Source: Drosophila persimilis | Lineage: Eukaryota > Arthropoda > Insecta > Diptera > Drosophilidae | Assembly: GCF_003286085.1 (NCBI RefSeq) | Contig: NW_020825340.1 | Location: 372,001-436,000, forward strand | Direction of reading: 5' to 3' | Length of the DNA: 64,000 nucleotides | Part shown: one piece after another, positions 1 through 11,636 of the stretch | How positions within the stretch are numbered: the stretch's first letter is position 1 | How the letters are laid out: every line of letters begins with the position of its first letter | Notes under the pieces: model-generated | The model's database searches: none | Seen by the model: only the letters and a program-made list of their open reading frames with translations | Told to the model about the DNA's origin: nothing | Translations under genes and position numbers: made by a program

Positions 1-240
1 GTACCCTGACTTACACTTACACTCTTACACAACTAAAGAAGAAAATTAACAAGACGACCTTCAAAAAGTTATAAATATCTCGGGATCATAATTTACGGTT
101 TCCAAACCTACTCTGCTTGCATGTTGGGTCGTAGGTGAATGACTTTTAATTGCCGCTAGAACTGTGTTGCTTCGTGGATGGCCAGTTACTGAATGTGAGT
201 TCGACAGCTTCCAGTTTTTCTTCACTCCTCAGGATTGCTG
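1..240. other. non-coding, no feature seen
   Basis: AT-rich flank without an open frame of note. It runs up to the start of a dispersed repeat at about 241. Confidence 0.4.
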
Positions 241-620
241 GTTTCTATTTTATACCCGATACTCAAAATTAGTATAGGGGTATATTAGATTTTTGGTGAA
301 AATGGATGTGTGCAACGCCCAGAAGGAAGCGTTTCCAACCCAATAAATAACACCCCATATATATTCTTGATCAGCATCAATAGCCGAGTCGATTGAGCCA
401 TGTCTGTCTGTCCGGCTGTCCGTCCCTATGAGCGCCTAGTGCTCAAAGACTATAAAAGCTAGAGCAACGACATTTTGTATTCAGACTTTTGTAATATGTC
501 ACTATTCCAAATGTTTTGTGGCATCCACAATATCAAAGATACGAGAAATTCTTTAAGAAAGTACTTTTCAAAACGATTTGGCATTCGGTCACGGTTTTTT
601 TGTAATTGAATTTCAAAGTT
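241..620 (+). repeat. dispersed repeat fragment (tatacccgatact family)
   Basis: Begins with a 'tatacccgatactcaaaatt' terminus and continues through 'agccatgtctgtctgtcc' and the core 'caaagactataaaagctaga'. The same pieces recur, inverted, at 2070-2200, 24440-24600 and 38700-39195, and a complete copy lies at 53704-54135. From memory of obscura-group genomes this resembles their abundant ISY/SGM-type non-autonomous elements; that name is inference. This copy lacks its far end. Confidence 0.7.
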
Positions 621-708
621 TACCCACATAAATTGGATACAATCAAGTATGCCCTTAAATAAAATGACAAAATATTCCAGCTAAAACAATAAAAATATCA
701 TTTATACT

Positions 709-1131
709 ACCAAATAGATTGTAATTATTTGTAAGTCGCTGTATTTTACATGAATCGATAATCTCAATCCTAACTATTTATATTTCTTTAAACCTAATAA
801 TGCTTTTTCGCTCCACTAGTTAATAGCTACTTTCAATAGGTTTACACTCTTTACCAGGCTCATTTGACAAAGTAAACGGTCCGAGCTGCATGTAGTTCCA
901 GAAAACATCCCTAACTGAGAATGTATTGCCACCCAATTTAACACAAGCCGCCACGTGTCCCAGACTCCTTTTCCCCTAGTGTTGTTGATATGCCTGACCA
1001 GCTCAAGTGCTCCTCCGACGCGTGTGGCTAATTCGCTTTTTTCGAAAACCACAATGCATATCAATTACTCTATTAATTGAGAGGACGGCGCATGTTGCTG
1101 TTCCGGCTGCTGAGCGTGGGTCGAAAAGGAG
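709..1131 (+). repeat. direct duplication, copy 1 (of 3047-3476)
   Basis: About 423 bp that aligns closely by eye to 3047-3476 in the same orientation, from 'ccaaatagatt' to 'cgaaaaggagagg'. Copy 2 contains the AATAAA signal and 3' UTR tail of the minus-strand gene at 3769-7745. Copy 1 therefore looks like a duplicated piece of that gene's 3' flank, carried about 2.3 kb away. An 82-codon minus-strand open frame here (816-1064) is interrupted in copy 2 and is not believed to be a gene. Confidence 0.8.
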
Positions 1132-1194
1132 AGGCGAAAACACATTTGGCCAATAGGAAGAATTTCAGCTTGCTCACACCCAAATGAGCTGAAA

Positions 1195-1725
1195 CTCTAA
1201 GAGAAAATGACAGACAACGCAAACAAAAATATCGAGCATTTACATCCGCTTCGTTTCTTCGTCTCGCATTCGATTACGAGCCAAATATTGAATATTCCCC
1301 TCATCCGAAAATGCTGATTGGTGCTATGTCTATATTGGCAAGCGCCTAAATTTAAACATGAGTCAGATGGTATGTTGCGCTTCAGGAAAAGTGGAACTAC
1401 CTGAAATTAAGGCACTGCCAGAACCATTGAAGAGCTCGCTCATCGGCATGAATCCAGTTTCAACGCTGTTCCTGCAGTCCATCGTACATTCAATTCATGC
1501 TTCCAAAAGTACTCATTCGGAGCACCAGAAATAGTTCCCAATACGGCAAAAGGTCAACAATTCTATTCAACATTTCAAATCAAAGAACAAGTGTACCACA
1601 GTGTACTTTATGGGCGGTGAGGGCATCAATCGTGTAGACCACGAACGCGGCCTCGCTAATCACGCTACAATAACCTGAAATCGCCAAAAACCAGGCGCAT
1701 ACTCGGCGAGCTGGATGACCCGACC
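1195..1725 (+). pseudogene. decayed Helitron Rep/helicase N-terminal fragment
   Basis: Frame-shifted plus-strand translation matches the Helitron-like N-terminal (Rep) domain. Near 1270-1330 it reads AFDYEPNIEYSPHPKMLIGA, like the family pattern AFxYxPxIxYSxHPxxxIGAM. From 1358 it reads MVCCASGKVELPEIKALPEP, like CCxxGKVxLPxLxxPPxxL. Near 1570-1615 it reads FQIKEQVYH, and near 1605-1620 YFMGGEGIN, like FRIQGQVYH and IYFMG. Stops and frame changes break it throughout, so it is dead. Only the N-terminal domain is present; no HUH motif or helicase is visible. Similarity is judged from memory of the family. Confidence 0.72.
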
Positions 1726-2069
1726 TATTGAATGATCACAATGAATCATTGAAATTCATAAAATCACACATGCCTTTTCCATCCGAAATTAAGCATAGCG
1801 AAAACGTTACAACTGGCGACAGAAGTGGGATTGAACAATGGTTAAATTCAGTCTTACAACTCGAACAATTAACGCAGGAATTGGCAGAGCGGGAGTTACC
1901 AACAAGCGGCTTGAAAGCCGAAGGAAAACCGGTTTCAAACTAGAGGAATCACGAGTACCTGGATAAGTTTTCGTTTGGAACTAATTGACTAATTACGCAT
2001 ACTCAATTGCATTAATATAGACAATTTGAATGGCAGAACAAAGTTTGCCGTATATGAGAATAATGCCCA

Positions 2070-2200
2070 ATGAGAATAAATATAGACAGAAAGACATGGC
2101 TCAATCGACTCGGCTATTGATGCTGATGAAGAATATATATACTTTATGGGGTCGAAAACGCTTCCTTCTACACCCACTTTGAGTAAATGGATAATGAAAA
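2070..2200 (-). repeat. inverted copy of the 241-620 dispersed repeat
   Basis: Positions about 2092-2190 are the near-exact reverse complement of about 320-420, including 'gacatggctcaatcgactcg' and 'gaatatatatactttatggg'. Together with 241-620 it forms a widely spaced inverted pair around the Helitron fragment. Confidence 0.75.
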
Positions 2201-3046
2201 TAGTGAGTGAATCGGCGATATATTTTTTTCTTTTAATTAATTTAGGTAAAAATGAAGCTTTGAAATGCAATTACGAAATTACAGTGTCTGTCCGCCAAAT
2301 AGTTTCTATTAGTACTTTCTGGAGAAAAAGCGATCCATTGAGTATATTTTTTTTTTTAGATTTTTGGAGCGCATGTCCTTGTATCGACCATTTACCTTAA
2401 ACTCATCCACTCACGAATCTATAGCTAGAAAAAATTCCTCAGAAAAAATACAATGCAAGCCACTGGGGTCCTGCCCATACGCAGTCACTCACCTCCCCCG
2501 CCTCGGGCTGCAAGGAGCAGAAACAGGAGCAGGGAGAATGGCCGACACAGAACAGTCAAAATAAGCTATATCAGGCGGGGGAAGACTTGGGCTGACCGAA
2601 GCAGCAGCTACCACAACTGCACAGGCAATACGGTGGTCCTACATAGCAGCTTTCCCGACAACTGCAGGACGGACAACAACGAGGACAGGGCGGCAATAAC
2701 CAGTGCGCAATAGGCAATCAGCGTAGCCAGTATTTCTTTTAAACGTTGAGTGTATCTCCCGATTTCAAGACACACATAACACAGGCAGACTTACTTCACA
2801 GTTACCGCTAACATAAACCACTATGCCTACCGACTTGAAATGTAGTATTTTAATGTTGGTATGTTAAAGTTGTTCTTAAAATATTTAATAAATAAATACG
2901 TACATATCATATTCATATGGCAAACACAGAAAAAAATTAAATCTATCCATGTATGCTACATTGTAGGCTAACTAACAGATAATTTTTCCTTAATTCTTCT
3001 TACTTAAAAATAAACCCAAGAATCCTCTGAGTTGAATTTTTCCAAC
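2201..3046. other. repeat-like non-coding DNA, no supported gene
   Basis: AT-rich DNA with a GC-richer block at about 2445-2715. That block holds an 86-codon Arg/Ser/Pro-rich open frame (2453-2713), faintly like the tail of a retrotransposon gag, but there is no zinc knuckle or neighbouring pol. I see no splice-compatible gene model. Confidence 0.35.
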
Positions 3047-3476
3047 TATCCAAATAGATTGAAAATATTTGTAAGTCTCTGTATTTTACATGAAGCGATA
3101 ATCTCAATCCTAACTATTTATATTTCTTTAAGCCTAATAATGATTTTTCGATCCACTAGTTAATAGCTACTTTCAATAGGTTTAGACACCTTACCCGGTT
3201 TATTTGAATAAGACAAACTTTCCGAGTTGCATGTAGTTCCAGCAAATATCCCTAACTGAGAATATATTGCCACCCAATTTAACACATTTAACGCGTGTCC
3301 CAGACTCCTTTTCCCCTAGTGTTGTTGATTTGCCTGACCAGCTCAAGTGTTCCTCCGACGCGTGTGGCTAATTCGCTTTTTTAGAAAACCACAATGCATA
3401 TCAATTACGATTTTTATTAAGAGAACGGATGTTGAGAGCATGTTGCTGTTTCGGCTGCTTTGGTCGAAAAGGAGAG
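3047..3476 (+). repeat. direct duplication, copy 2
   Basis: Partner of 709-1131. Its right end overlaps the 3' UTR of the minus-strand gene that stops at 3769, so this is probably the original locus and the other copy the derived one. Confidence 0.8.
3412..3417 (-). terminator. poly(A) signal AATAAA of the 3769-7745 gene
   Basis: On the minus strand the sequence reads CTTAATAAAAATCG about 350 nt downstream of the TGA/TAA end of the coding region. It is the first canonical poly(A) signal after that stop, giving a 3' UTR of roughly 370 nt. Confidence 0.6.
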
Positions 3477-3768
3477 GTTTTTTATGAGCCTGCAGGCGTC
3501 TTCGTCACAGTGCAAATAGATGCCGAAACACAATGCCTGCGATTTGGACAAACAGATGAACACATACATAAATTTGTCAAATCCAGGCTCAATTCGGGGC
3601 AGAGCCCATACGAAATGTGCCCCAGGCCAATGAAATTCTAACAAGCGAAACAAATTCAATTTTTCAGGGTGTTCCCGATGTGCAACCCCTCGCTGGCATT
3701 CGTTCCGAACACGTAGAGCGGCGCCTTAGGCCAGTGCAGGGAAAGTGCTACTCGTCCATTCAGCACCG

Positions 3769-6700
3769 TCAGAATGGAACGATTTCCTCTTCGTACAGCG
3801 GATCCAGTTCCAGGACGTGAGAGAAGTGGATGCTTGCTTGGCTGGTCCGCGGCAATGACAAGGACGAGGAGTGTGAGTCCGAGGACAACTCAATCACATC
3901 TGGCAAACAGGAGACTCTGTCTGAAGGTACTTGCCGGCAGATTCGCACTTGGAGCCCCTTGACGCTCATTTTACCTCGGACCCTATGATCAGGGGCTGGC
4001 GGATGAACTTCTTCGAGATCCGTTGAGGAATCAGAGGTTATGTGTCTGAAGATCTTTTTGGGCATCATCACGGACGAGGACGGTCTCGGCGAGTCGGAAG
4101 TAATATGCACAAATTTTTTAACTCGTTTTTTCCCGGTTTTCTGTGTTTCAAATGTTGGCGTAGACGCATTGCTGTCTGTGGTGATGGAATAGCTGTGGCT
4201 TTGACTGCCTGGTCCTGGCTTTCTTCGTTTCCTCTGCGGTTTCTGTCTCTCTTGGAAGTAGGATTCAAAGTCGGTGCGCTTGATCCGAACTCGGCATTCA
4301 CGCATCTGCTTCAAGTCCTGGAGAGTAAGAAGATTTAAGCGGACCTCGGCCGTGCGTGTTAGACACTCTTGGATAAGGCGTTTGGTTAGGTCGTCATCGT
4401 CATTTGGTGGATATGTTGATTCTTCTCCGTGGCTGCTTGTGTTGGAGCTTGGTGAAGTTTTGAAGCGCTTGTTTTTATATACCTGAGTAGTCGTTTCCGG
4501 CAAGAGATCTGCCGCCGTCGTCGTCGCTCCGTCTCCCTCCTGTACTCCAGTTCCCGTCTCCTGGCTCACCTCCTTCTCTTTTTCATCGGGCTGCAACACG
4601 CCTGTCTCCATATTAAAATCAGACGATGTGGCCGGCGGAGGCGTTAACTCTTTACTTACACCAAACAAATTTTCGCAGGGCTCCTCGGTGGAGTCGTGCA
4701 TGGCCATCGTTGAAGTTTCCGAATCCACGCTGTCAGTTTCCGATGGCCGGCGCGTTTCTCGTGGCACCGCAATCCCGTCTTTAGAGTGCGCTGGCGGGGT
4801 CCCTCTTAGAGTTTGCCAGCTCCTAAATTTGTTTAAAACTGAGCTGCATTCTCTCAGGCTACTGATATCGCTGGTTACATCCTGAAGCTCTTCTTTTTCA
4901 AAGCTCCAGATGTCGGCAAAGGCCTTGAAGCCGCTTGTTTCATTGCTGAACTTTGTTCGGCTATCCAGCAGATCGCCGAATGACCGCTTCTCCGGATTCG
5001 GCGCCACTTCTGGGGATGGGGACTTTGGCGGCTCGGACTCGGCCATAGATATAGGTTCAGCCTCAGGCTCGCGCTCAGTATCTTCTTCTGGTTCGGAATG
5101 GACAGCAGAACAGATGGTGGGGGGCGATCGGCGACCACTTCGCATGCTCCGATCCATGTCAGAAAGCATGGCATTGGCAACCATAGCAGCAGCTCGAATG
5201 CGTGTTCTTCGGCCCGAGCCTGTGTAATAGGCCTCCGACTCGTCTGAGGCTGCCTCCTCCTCCTCATCTTCGGAGATCACTAAATAAGGGTATATGTATA
5301 ATTATAAGAATCAACAAATTGGGGTTTGCTTACCTTCATCCCAAAATTTGCGCGGTGGTTTCCGCTTCTTGGGCTGCTTAGGACACGGCTCCTCTTCTTT
5401 CTCATCGGCGCTCACTTCAGCCAGGTTTGCCGCATTCTCGTAACCCTCCTCAATGGTGCCATAGTCCAGTTGCGGGCGGTCCTTGTACTTGGCATAGTCA
5501 ATTTTAAGAAACTCCAATCGATCGTTAGCCTCGGCCATATTGAGAGCCACGAACTTATTCTTCAGATCCTTGCTCTTCAGCAGCGCGTTGCAACGCTCTT
5601 GCAAGGTGGACCAATCAAGGGCCCACGAATAGCGCTTGTTGCGCGGCTGAAAGATCACCGTCAGAAGGTCCTTTACAAAGCTACGCGGCAGGCGCAATGC
5701 CTGCAAAGCCTTGTAGATGGGCTCGTAGTCTCCCACAGGGGCACTGTGATTAGTTATGGTAACGATTTCATCGACATCAATTGTGGAGCTAAGCAACTCG
5801 TATTTGATGCTGAAAGGAGTTTGTACACTGCCGCCGCCCCTAGGCCCGGCTACCGCTCCGGCTCCGGCCCACTCATCATCAATGAAGCGCTTCTTTTTGA
5901 TGCGAGAACAGCGCTTGACTTCATTATAGTTATTTGTTGTCGGATGGAGATAGAAAGCTGTCAGCCAGAACTCCGCCTCCATGAAGCCATGATCACTGAA
6001 CACCTTGGCCAGATCCGCGTAGTTATTTGATAGCTTGTGCTCTAAGTTAAGCATAAAGTCCGTTGTCAGGCCGGGATGATAGCGCCAAATTTCTATGGCA
6101 TTCAGCTGCTGGCCAATGATCTTCAACAACAGAGCAATCTTGGCAAACTGCCAGCCTCGGAATTCCTGTGTAAAAATAGACATTTGAGCATTCTATGATG
6201 ACATTAGTCGACTCATTTGACTTACACGCTGTGCCAACAATTTGTAGACAAAGTCCAAGACCTCCTCGTTGTTGGGTACATTTTGAAAGACGGGGTCTAT
6301 TTGCCGATCCAACTCCTCGTCGACATCTGCCAAGGGCTTCTCATCATCATCGAAGTTCTTGTAGTTGCCAATGTTGCTGGCTCGATTGCCCTTGCAGATC
6401 TGTTGCTGATAGTTAAGATTCAAGTTCACGGTGTACGGCTCGGCATGGCTATTCCGCTGAGACTCCAGCTTTTGCAGCTCGTTCAGAAGAAAGGTCTCGC
6501 TATTCTCCCTCTCCTCCACATAGCGATACATAAGGACCTTAAAGTGAGGCAAGTGGGTGAGGAAATCGTGTTCGTTTAGGGCCATCAGCTCCAGCAACTG
6601 GTTACCCAGTACATAGCTTGTGTAGGCCTCCAGCATGACGGCGAACGAGGTGACCAGATTCAGCTTAAACTTCTTGAACACAATCTGCTCGAAGAAGCCG

Positions 6701-7745
6701 CTTTTGCTTAACCGCAGGCGTACACACACCTGTGCGATGAGACGAGCAGGAGTAAAGTTGATGTTCTCTGCAATTGGAGCTTCTTGCATGATCAAAGCAT
6801 AAAAACGTATATTGAACATCTGTAAAGGATATCATTGATAAATTCATAAATGCGAAAGATTTCTCTGCTTACCATGTTGTCGATCACATAACCCCTATTT
6901 TCGTCCATTACGAAAATAGTCAATAGATATAAGTGTCCCACCAATGTTATGGCCGTCTTCTCATGCTCCAAAGATTCAAAGCTTGAATTGGCATTGGACT
7001 TGAGCCAAGCTGCCAGGACCTTGAGGGAGAGTTGCTTCACTGCCTCAAAGTTTCCCGCATTGAACAGTTGTATAAGCCGCAGCAGTATGATGTTCAGATT
7101 CTCCTGCTGCAGGAACGTGATATCTTCAGGAAAATGGAAGACACTCAGTAAACCTCCTACATGCAGCATTCCCCCACTCACCTTCATGTGTGGCAGCCAG
7201 CACGGAATGCTCAATGTTGTGATGCTTGTTCTGTCTCAGGTTGGCAAACAGCTGCTGCAGATAGGGCACGCGCCAAGGTTTTCCCTGAAGCCTCAGGATA
7301 TATGGCCAATCGATTTTGGAGAGCCCCTCGATCTGGGCAAAGGATGACGTTGCCTTGCCCAGGTAGTAAAGTAACATGCGTTTTAGGCCCTCCGAACAGC
7401 TACTCCATTCTTGGCTGAACCACAACTGCAGCGAGTGGTGCGCCAGCACTTTAACGACATGACGCAACGAATCCTCCCTCAGGCCATCAGGATTGGGTAG
7501 CTGGCAAACCTCCCAGCCGTAGACCAATTGCATCAATCGTTGGTTCCCCATCAGCTCAAACACATCCACATCGCTGCTTTCAGTGCAGAACACGAACATT
7601 TTCTGTAAACAAAGGTTAAGCAATAGGCGATGGCGTGGTTGGGTCGGCTCAGACTTACAGCTGAAAACTCATCGTAATCGAGCTTTGAGGCACAGTCAAG
7701 AAACTTCTGACCATTAAGCAGTTTTAGGGGCAAAATTACTTCCAT
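3769..7745 (-). CDS. six-exon gene, 1231-aa nuclear-looking protein, not recognised
   Basis: Exons on the minus strand: 7745-7659, 7602-7182, 7123-6873, 6819-6226, 6165-5334 and 5279-3769. The five introns are 53-60 nt, all GT-AG, with donors mostly GTAAGT-like, and all phases match, giving 1231 aa. Residues 1 to about 700 are leucine-rich and look all-helical, with no membrane segment. From about 700 the chain is acidic and disordered, opening with a basic cluster KKRKPPRKFW (about 715-725) and an Asp/Glu run. Another basic cluster lies at 1075-1083. Near the C-terminus are three modules of hydrophobic core plus Ser/Asp: FVHITSDS (1118-1125), FRHITSDS (1139-1146) and VIELSSDS (1190-1197), which look like SUMO-interacting motifs. 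A housekeeping promoter lies upstream. I infer a chromatin or DNA-repair scaffold but recognise no family. The gene model is strong; the function is unknown. Confidence 0.88.
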
Positions 7746-7819
7746 TTTTAAATATTTTTATCACGGAAATTCACTTGTTTGACGGATTTTACATTTTTTT
7801 GGAAGCCGGGCCGGGCGTA

Positions 7820-7925
7820 TGCAGTGTGACCGCGGATTTATCGATCAAATATACGGTCTGACCCTCAGAAATATACCAAAACATACCGCCTCATTTTCAA
7901 AATATACCTTAAATATACTGACGAG
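7820..7925 (-). promoter_or_regulatory. TATA-less promoter of the 3769-7745 gene: Motif 1, DRE, Motif 6
   Basis: On the minus strand, CGGTCACACTG (7832-7822) matches the Drosophila core-promoter Motif 1 (YGGTCACACTR, bound by M1BP) exactly, about 80 bp upstream of the ATG. TATCGATC (7839-7846) is a 7/8 match to the DRE. GTCAGTATATTT (7922-7911) matches Motif 6 (KTYRGTATWTTT) exactly, and GGTATATTT recurs twice between. This combination is typical of broadly expressed fly genes. Confidence 0.75.
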
Positions 7926-8212
7926 TTCAGGTTCTATTATACAATTCCTCGTTTTTGATATTACGACGAATATTACTAGCTAAATAGAACCCTCAGTTCT
8001 GCCCACATAATTTTATCCGATTAATGAATCTATTTGCTACACAATTGGTTAGTTTTTAGTCCTTGCTTTTATTGTATTTTGGCTAAAACAAGGCATAAAT
8101 AAAATAGTTCTATAAAAAAAACAGTCCCAATGTTGCTGGTATTTGAAGACATGATGCGTGTATAGGCCTTTGTACACCCTATTTCGTTGATTTTATATGA
8201 AGATCAAACGTA
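7875..8212 (+). repeat. promoter-associated repeat, copy A1
   Basis: Homologous to 24900-25150 (inverted), with visible blocks such as 'ctcattttmaaaatatacc', 'aaatatactgacga' and 'gcccacataatt'. Also homologous, from about 7950, to 8425-8655 in direct orientation, through 'ggctaaaacaagg' and 'ccctatttcgtt'. The left end carries the Motif 6 elements of the adjacent promoter. Confidence 0.75.
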
Positions 8213-8424
8213 ATTTATTAAGACCTTTTCTCAAATTGATATTCTTTAGACATATTCAAGTACATTATTAGTATCTTGTATATATTTAGGTCGATCCTGA
8301 TACCTACTGAGCCTTGGAAGACAAACATTGTCTCAATTCTATGACATCCATTTCCCCCAGGGTATGTGTGCATGGAATGGGACTCATTGTTGTCAACCGG
8401 TTATGACGACTAATTCTTGGTTAT

Positions 8425-8655
8425 TCTTTCTTCCGTCGAATATTCCCAGCTATATAGAACATTTAGCCATGCCCACATTGTTTTACACGATTGATGAATC
8501 AATTTGTTACTTAATATGTTTATTCTAAATACTTGCTTTTATGGATCTTGGCTAAAACAAGGATTAAACAAAATAGTTCAACAAAAAAAACATTCGCAAT
8601 GTTGCTATAGCCTTTGTTTACCCTATTTCGTTTATTTAATATGAAGATCCTGTTT
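8425..8655 (+). repeat. promoter-associated repeat, copy A2
   Basis: Second, tandem-oriented copy about 450 bp beyond A1. It lacks the Motif 6 part but keeps 'gaatattcccagcta', 'gcccaca', 'ttgcttttatggatcttggc' and 'aatgttgc'. Confidence 0.75.
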
Positions 8656-8796
8656 TCATGCATATGATTATTATTCTTGGTCCCTGTAGAAAGACGCTGA
8701 GCTGCAAAATATCGTTGAAATAGGTTTAAAACAGGGACAAAATTGTTTTTGCAATAATTCGAGCCTGGGATGAAAAACATAAAAAAAATCACAAAC

Positions 8797-11636
8797 AATA
8801 AAAATCAGAAATAATCATTGTTCAACAAAAATAATAATTATACAATAAAAATTAAAAATAATAATTATAAAAAGAATTATGCAATATAAATCAAAAATAA
8901 TAATTATTCAGTAAAAATCAAGAATAATAATTATAATAACAATTAGTCAATAAAAATCAAGAATAACAATTATAATAATAGTTATTAAATAAAAATCAAG
9001 AATAACAATTATAATAATAGTTATTCAATAAAAATCAAGAATAACAATTATAATAATAGTTATTCGAAAAAAATCAAGAATAACAATTATAGTAATAGTT
9101 ATTCAATAAAAATCAAGAATAACAATTATTATAATAGTTATTCAATAAAAATCAAGAATAACAATTATAATAATAGTTATTCGAAAAAAATCAAGAATAA
9201 CAATTATAATAATAGTTATTCAAGAATAACAATTATTATAATAGTTATTCAATAAAAATCACGAATAACAATTATTATAATAGTTATTCAATAAAAATCA
9301 AGAATAACAATTATAATAATAGTTATTCAATAAAAATCAAGAATAACAATTATAATAATAGTTATTCGAAAAAAATCAAGAATAACAATTATAATAATAG
9401 TTATTCAATAAAAATCAAGAATAACAATTATAATAATAGTTATTCAATAAAAATCAAGAATAACAATTATAATAATAGTTATTCAATAAAAATCAAGAAT
9501 AACAATTATAATAATAGTTATTCGAAAAAAATCAGGAATAACAATTATAGTAATAGTTATTCAATAAAAATCAAGAATAACAATTATTATAATAGTTATT
9601 CAATAAAAATCAAGAATAACAATTATAATAATAGTTATTCGAAAAAAATCAAGAATAACAATTATAATAATAGTTATTCAATAAAAATCAAGAATAACAA
9701 TTATAATAATAGTTATTCGAAAAAAATCAAGAATAACAATTATAATAATAGTTATTCAATAAAAATCACGAATAACAATTATTATAATAGTTATTCAATA
9801 AAAATCAAGAATAACAATTATAATAATAGTTATTCAATAAAAATCAAGAATAACAATTATAATAATAGTTATTCGAAAAAAATCAAGAATAACAATTATA
9901 ATAATAGTTATTCAATAAAAATCAAGAATAACAATTATAATAATAGTTATTCAATAAAAATCAAGAATAACAATTATAATAATAGTTATTCAATAAAAAT
10001 CAAGAATAACAATTATAATAATAGTTATTCGAAAAAAATCAGGAATAACAATTATAGTAATAGTTATTCAATAAAAATCAAGAATAACAATTATAATAAT
10101 AGTTATTCGAAAAAAATCAAGAATAACAATTATAATAATAGTTATTCAATAAAAATCAAGAATAACAATTATAATAATAGTTATTCGAAAAAAATCAAGA
10201 ATAACAATTATAATAATAGTTATTCAATAAAAATCACGAATAACAATTATTATAATAGTTATTCAATAAAAATCAAGAATAACAATTATAATAATAGTTA
10301 TTCAATAAAAATCAAGAATAACAATTATAATAATAGTTATTCGAAAAAAATCAAGAATAACAATTATAATAATAGTTATTCAATAAAAATCAAGAATAAC
10401 AATTATAATAATAGTTATTCAATAAAAATCAAGAATAACAATTATAATAATAGTTATTCAATAAAAATCAAGAATAACAATTATAATAATAGTTATTCAA
10501 TAAAAATCACGAATAACAATTATTATAATAGTTATTCAATAAAAATCAAGAATAACAATTATAATAATAGTTATTCGAAAAAAATCAAGAATAACAATTA
10601 TAATAATAGTTATTCAATAAAAATCAAGAATAACAATTATAATAATAGTTATTCGAAGAAAATCAAGAATAACAATTATAGTAATAGTTATTCAGTAAAA
10701 ATCAAGAATAACAATTATTATAATAGTTATTCAATAAAAATCAAGAATAACAATTATAATAATAGTTATTCGAAAAAAATCAAGAATAACAATTATAATA
10801 ATAGTTATTCAAGAATAACAATTATAATAATAGTTATTCAATAAAAATCACGAATAACAATTATTATAATAGTTATTCAATAAAAATCAAGAATAACAAT
10901 TATAATAATAGTTATTCAATAAAAATCAAGAATAACAATTATAATAATAGTTATTCACTAAAAATCAAGAATAACAATTATAATAATAGTTATTCACTAA
11001 AAATCAAGAATAACAATTATAATAATAGTTATTCACTAAAAATCAAGAATAACAATTATAATAATAGTTATTCAATAAAAATCAAGAATAACAATTATAA
11101 TAATAGTTATTCAATAAAAATCAAGAATAACAATTATAATAATAGTTATTCGAAAAAAATCAAGAATAACAATTATAATAATAGTTATTCAATAAAAATC
11201 AAGAATAACAATTATTATAATAGTTATTCAATAAAAATCAAGAATAACAATTATAATAATAGTTATTCAATAAAAATCAAGAATAACAATTATAATAATA
11301 GTTATTCAATAAAAATCAAGAATAACAATTATAATAATAGTTATTCACTAAAAACAAGAATAACAATTATAATAATAGTTATTCGAAAAAAATCAAGAAT
11401 AGTTATTCAATAAAAATAGTTATAATAATAGTTATTCAATAAAAATCAAGAATAATAGTTATAATAATAATTATTCAATAAAAATCAAGAATAACAATTA
11501 AAATAATAGTTATTCAATAAAAATCAAGAATAACAATTATAATAATAGTTATTCGAAAAAAATCAAGAATAACAATTATAATAATAGTTATTCAATAAAA
11601 ATCAAGAATAACAATTATAATAATAATATTTCAATA
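8797..11636. repeat. 39-bp AT-rich satellite array, about 73 units
   Basis: Tandem units of 39 bp, each containing GAATAAC, a 13-bp AT spacer and GTTATTC (a 27-bp dyad), followed by CAATAAAAATCAA or CGAAAAAAATCAA. Units at the left edge (8797-9000) are degenerate and interior units are almost identical. Variant units recur at exact multiples: the CAGG/ATAGTAATAG variant at 9524 and 10031 (507 bp), and the CACG variant at 9260, 9767, 10235 and 10508 (507, 468 and 273 bp). Two units are shortened by 10 bp (about 9216 and 10806). There is no open frame. Confidence 0.95.

Noticed and set aside
2453..2713. Possible retrotransposon gag tail
   Set aside because: Arg/Ser/Pro-rich only; no zinc knuckle, pol or terminal repeats nearby.
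5326..6030. 234-codon plus-strand open frame
   Set aside because: Antisense to exon 5 of the six-exon gene; no splice or domain support.
8797..11636. CRISPR-like appearance of regular repeats
   Set aside because: Units are fully tandem without unique spacers and the genome is a fly's; it is a satellite.
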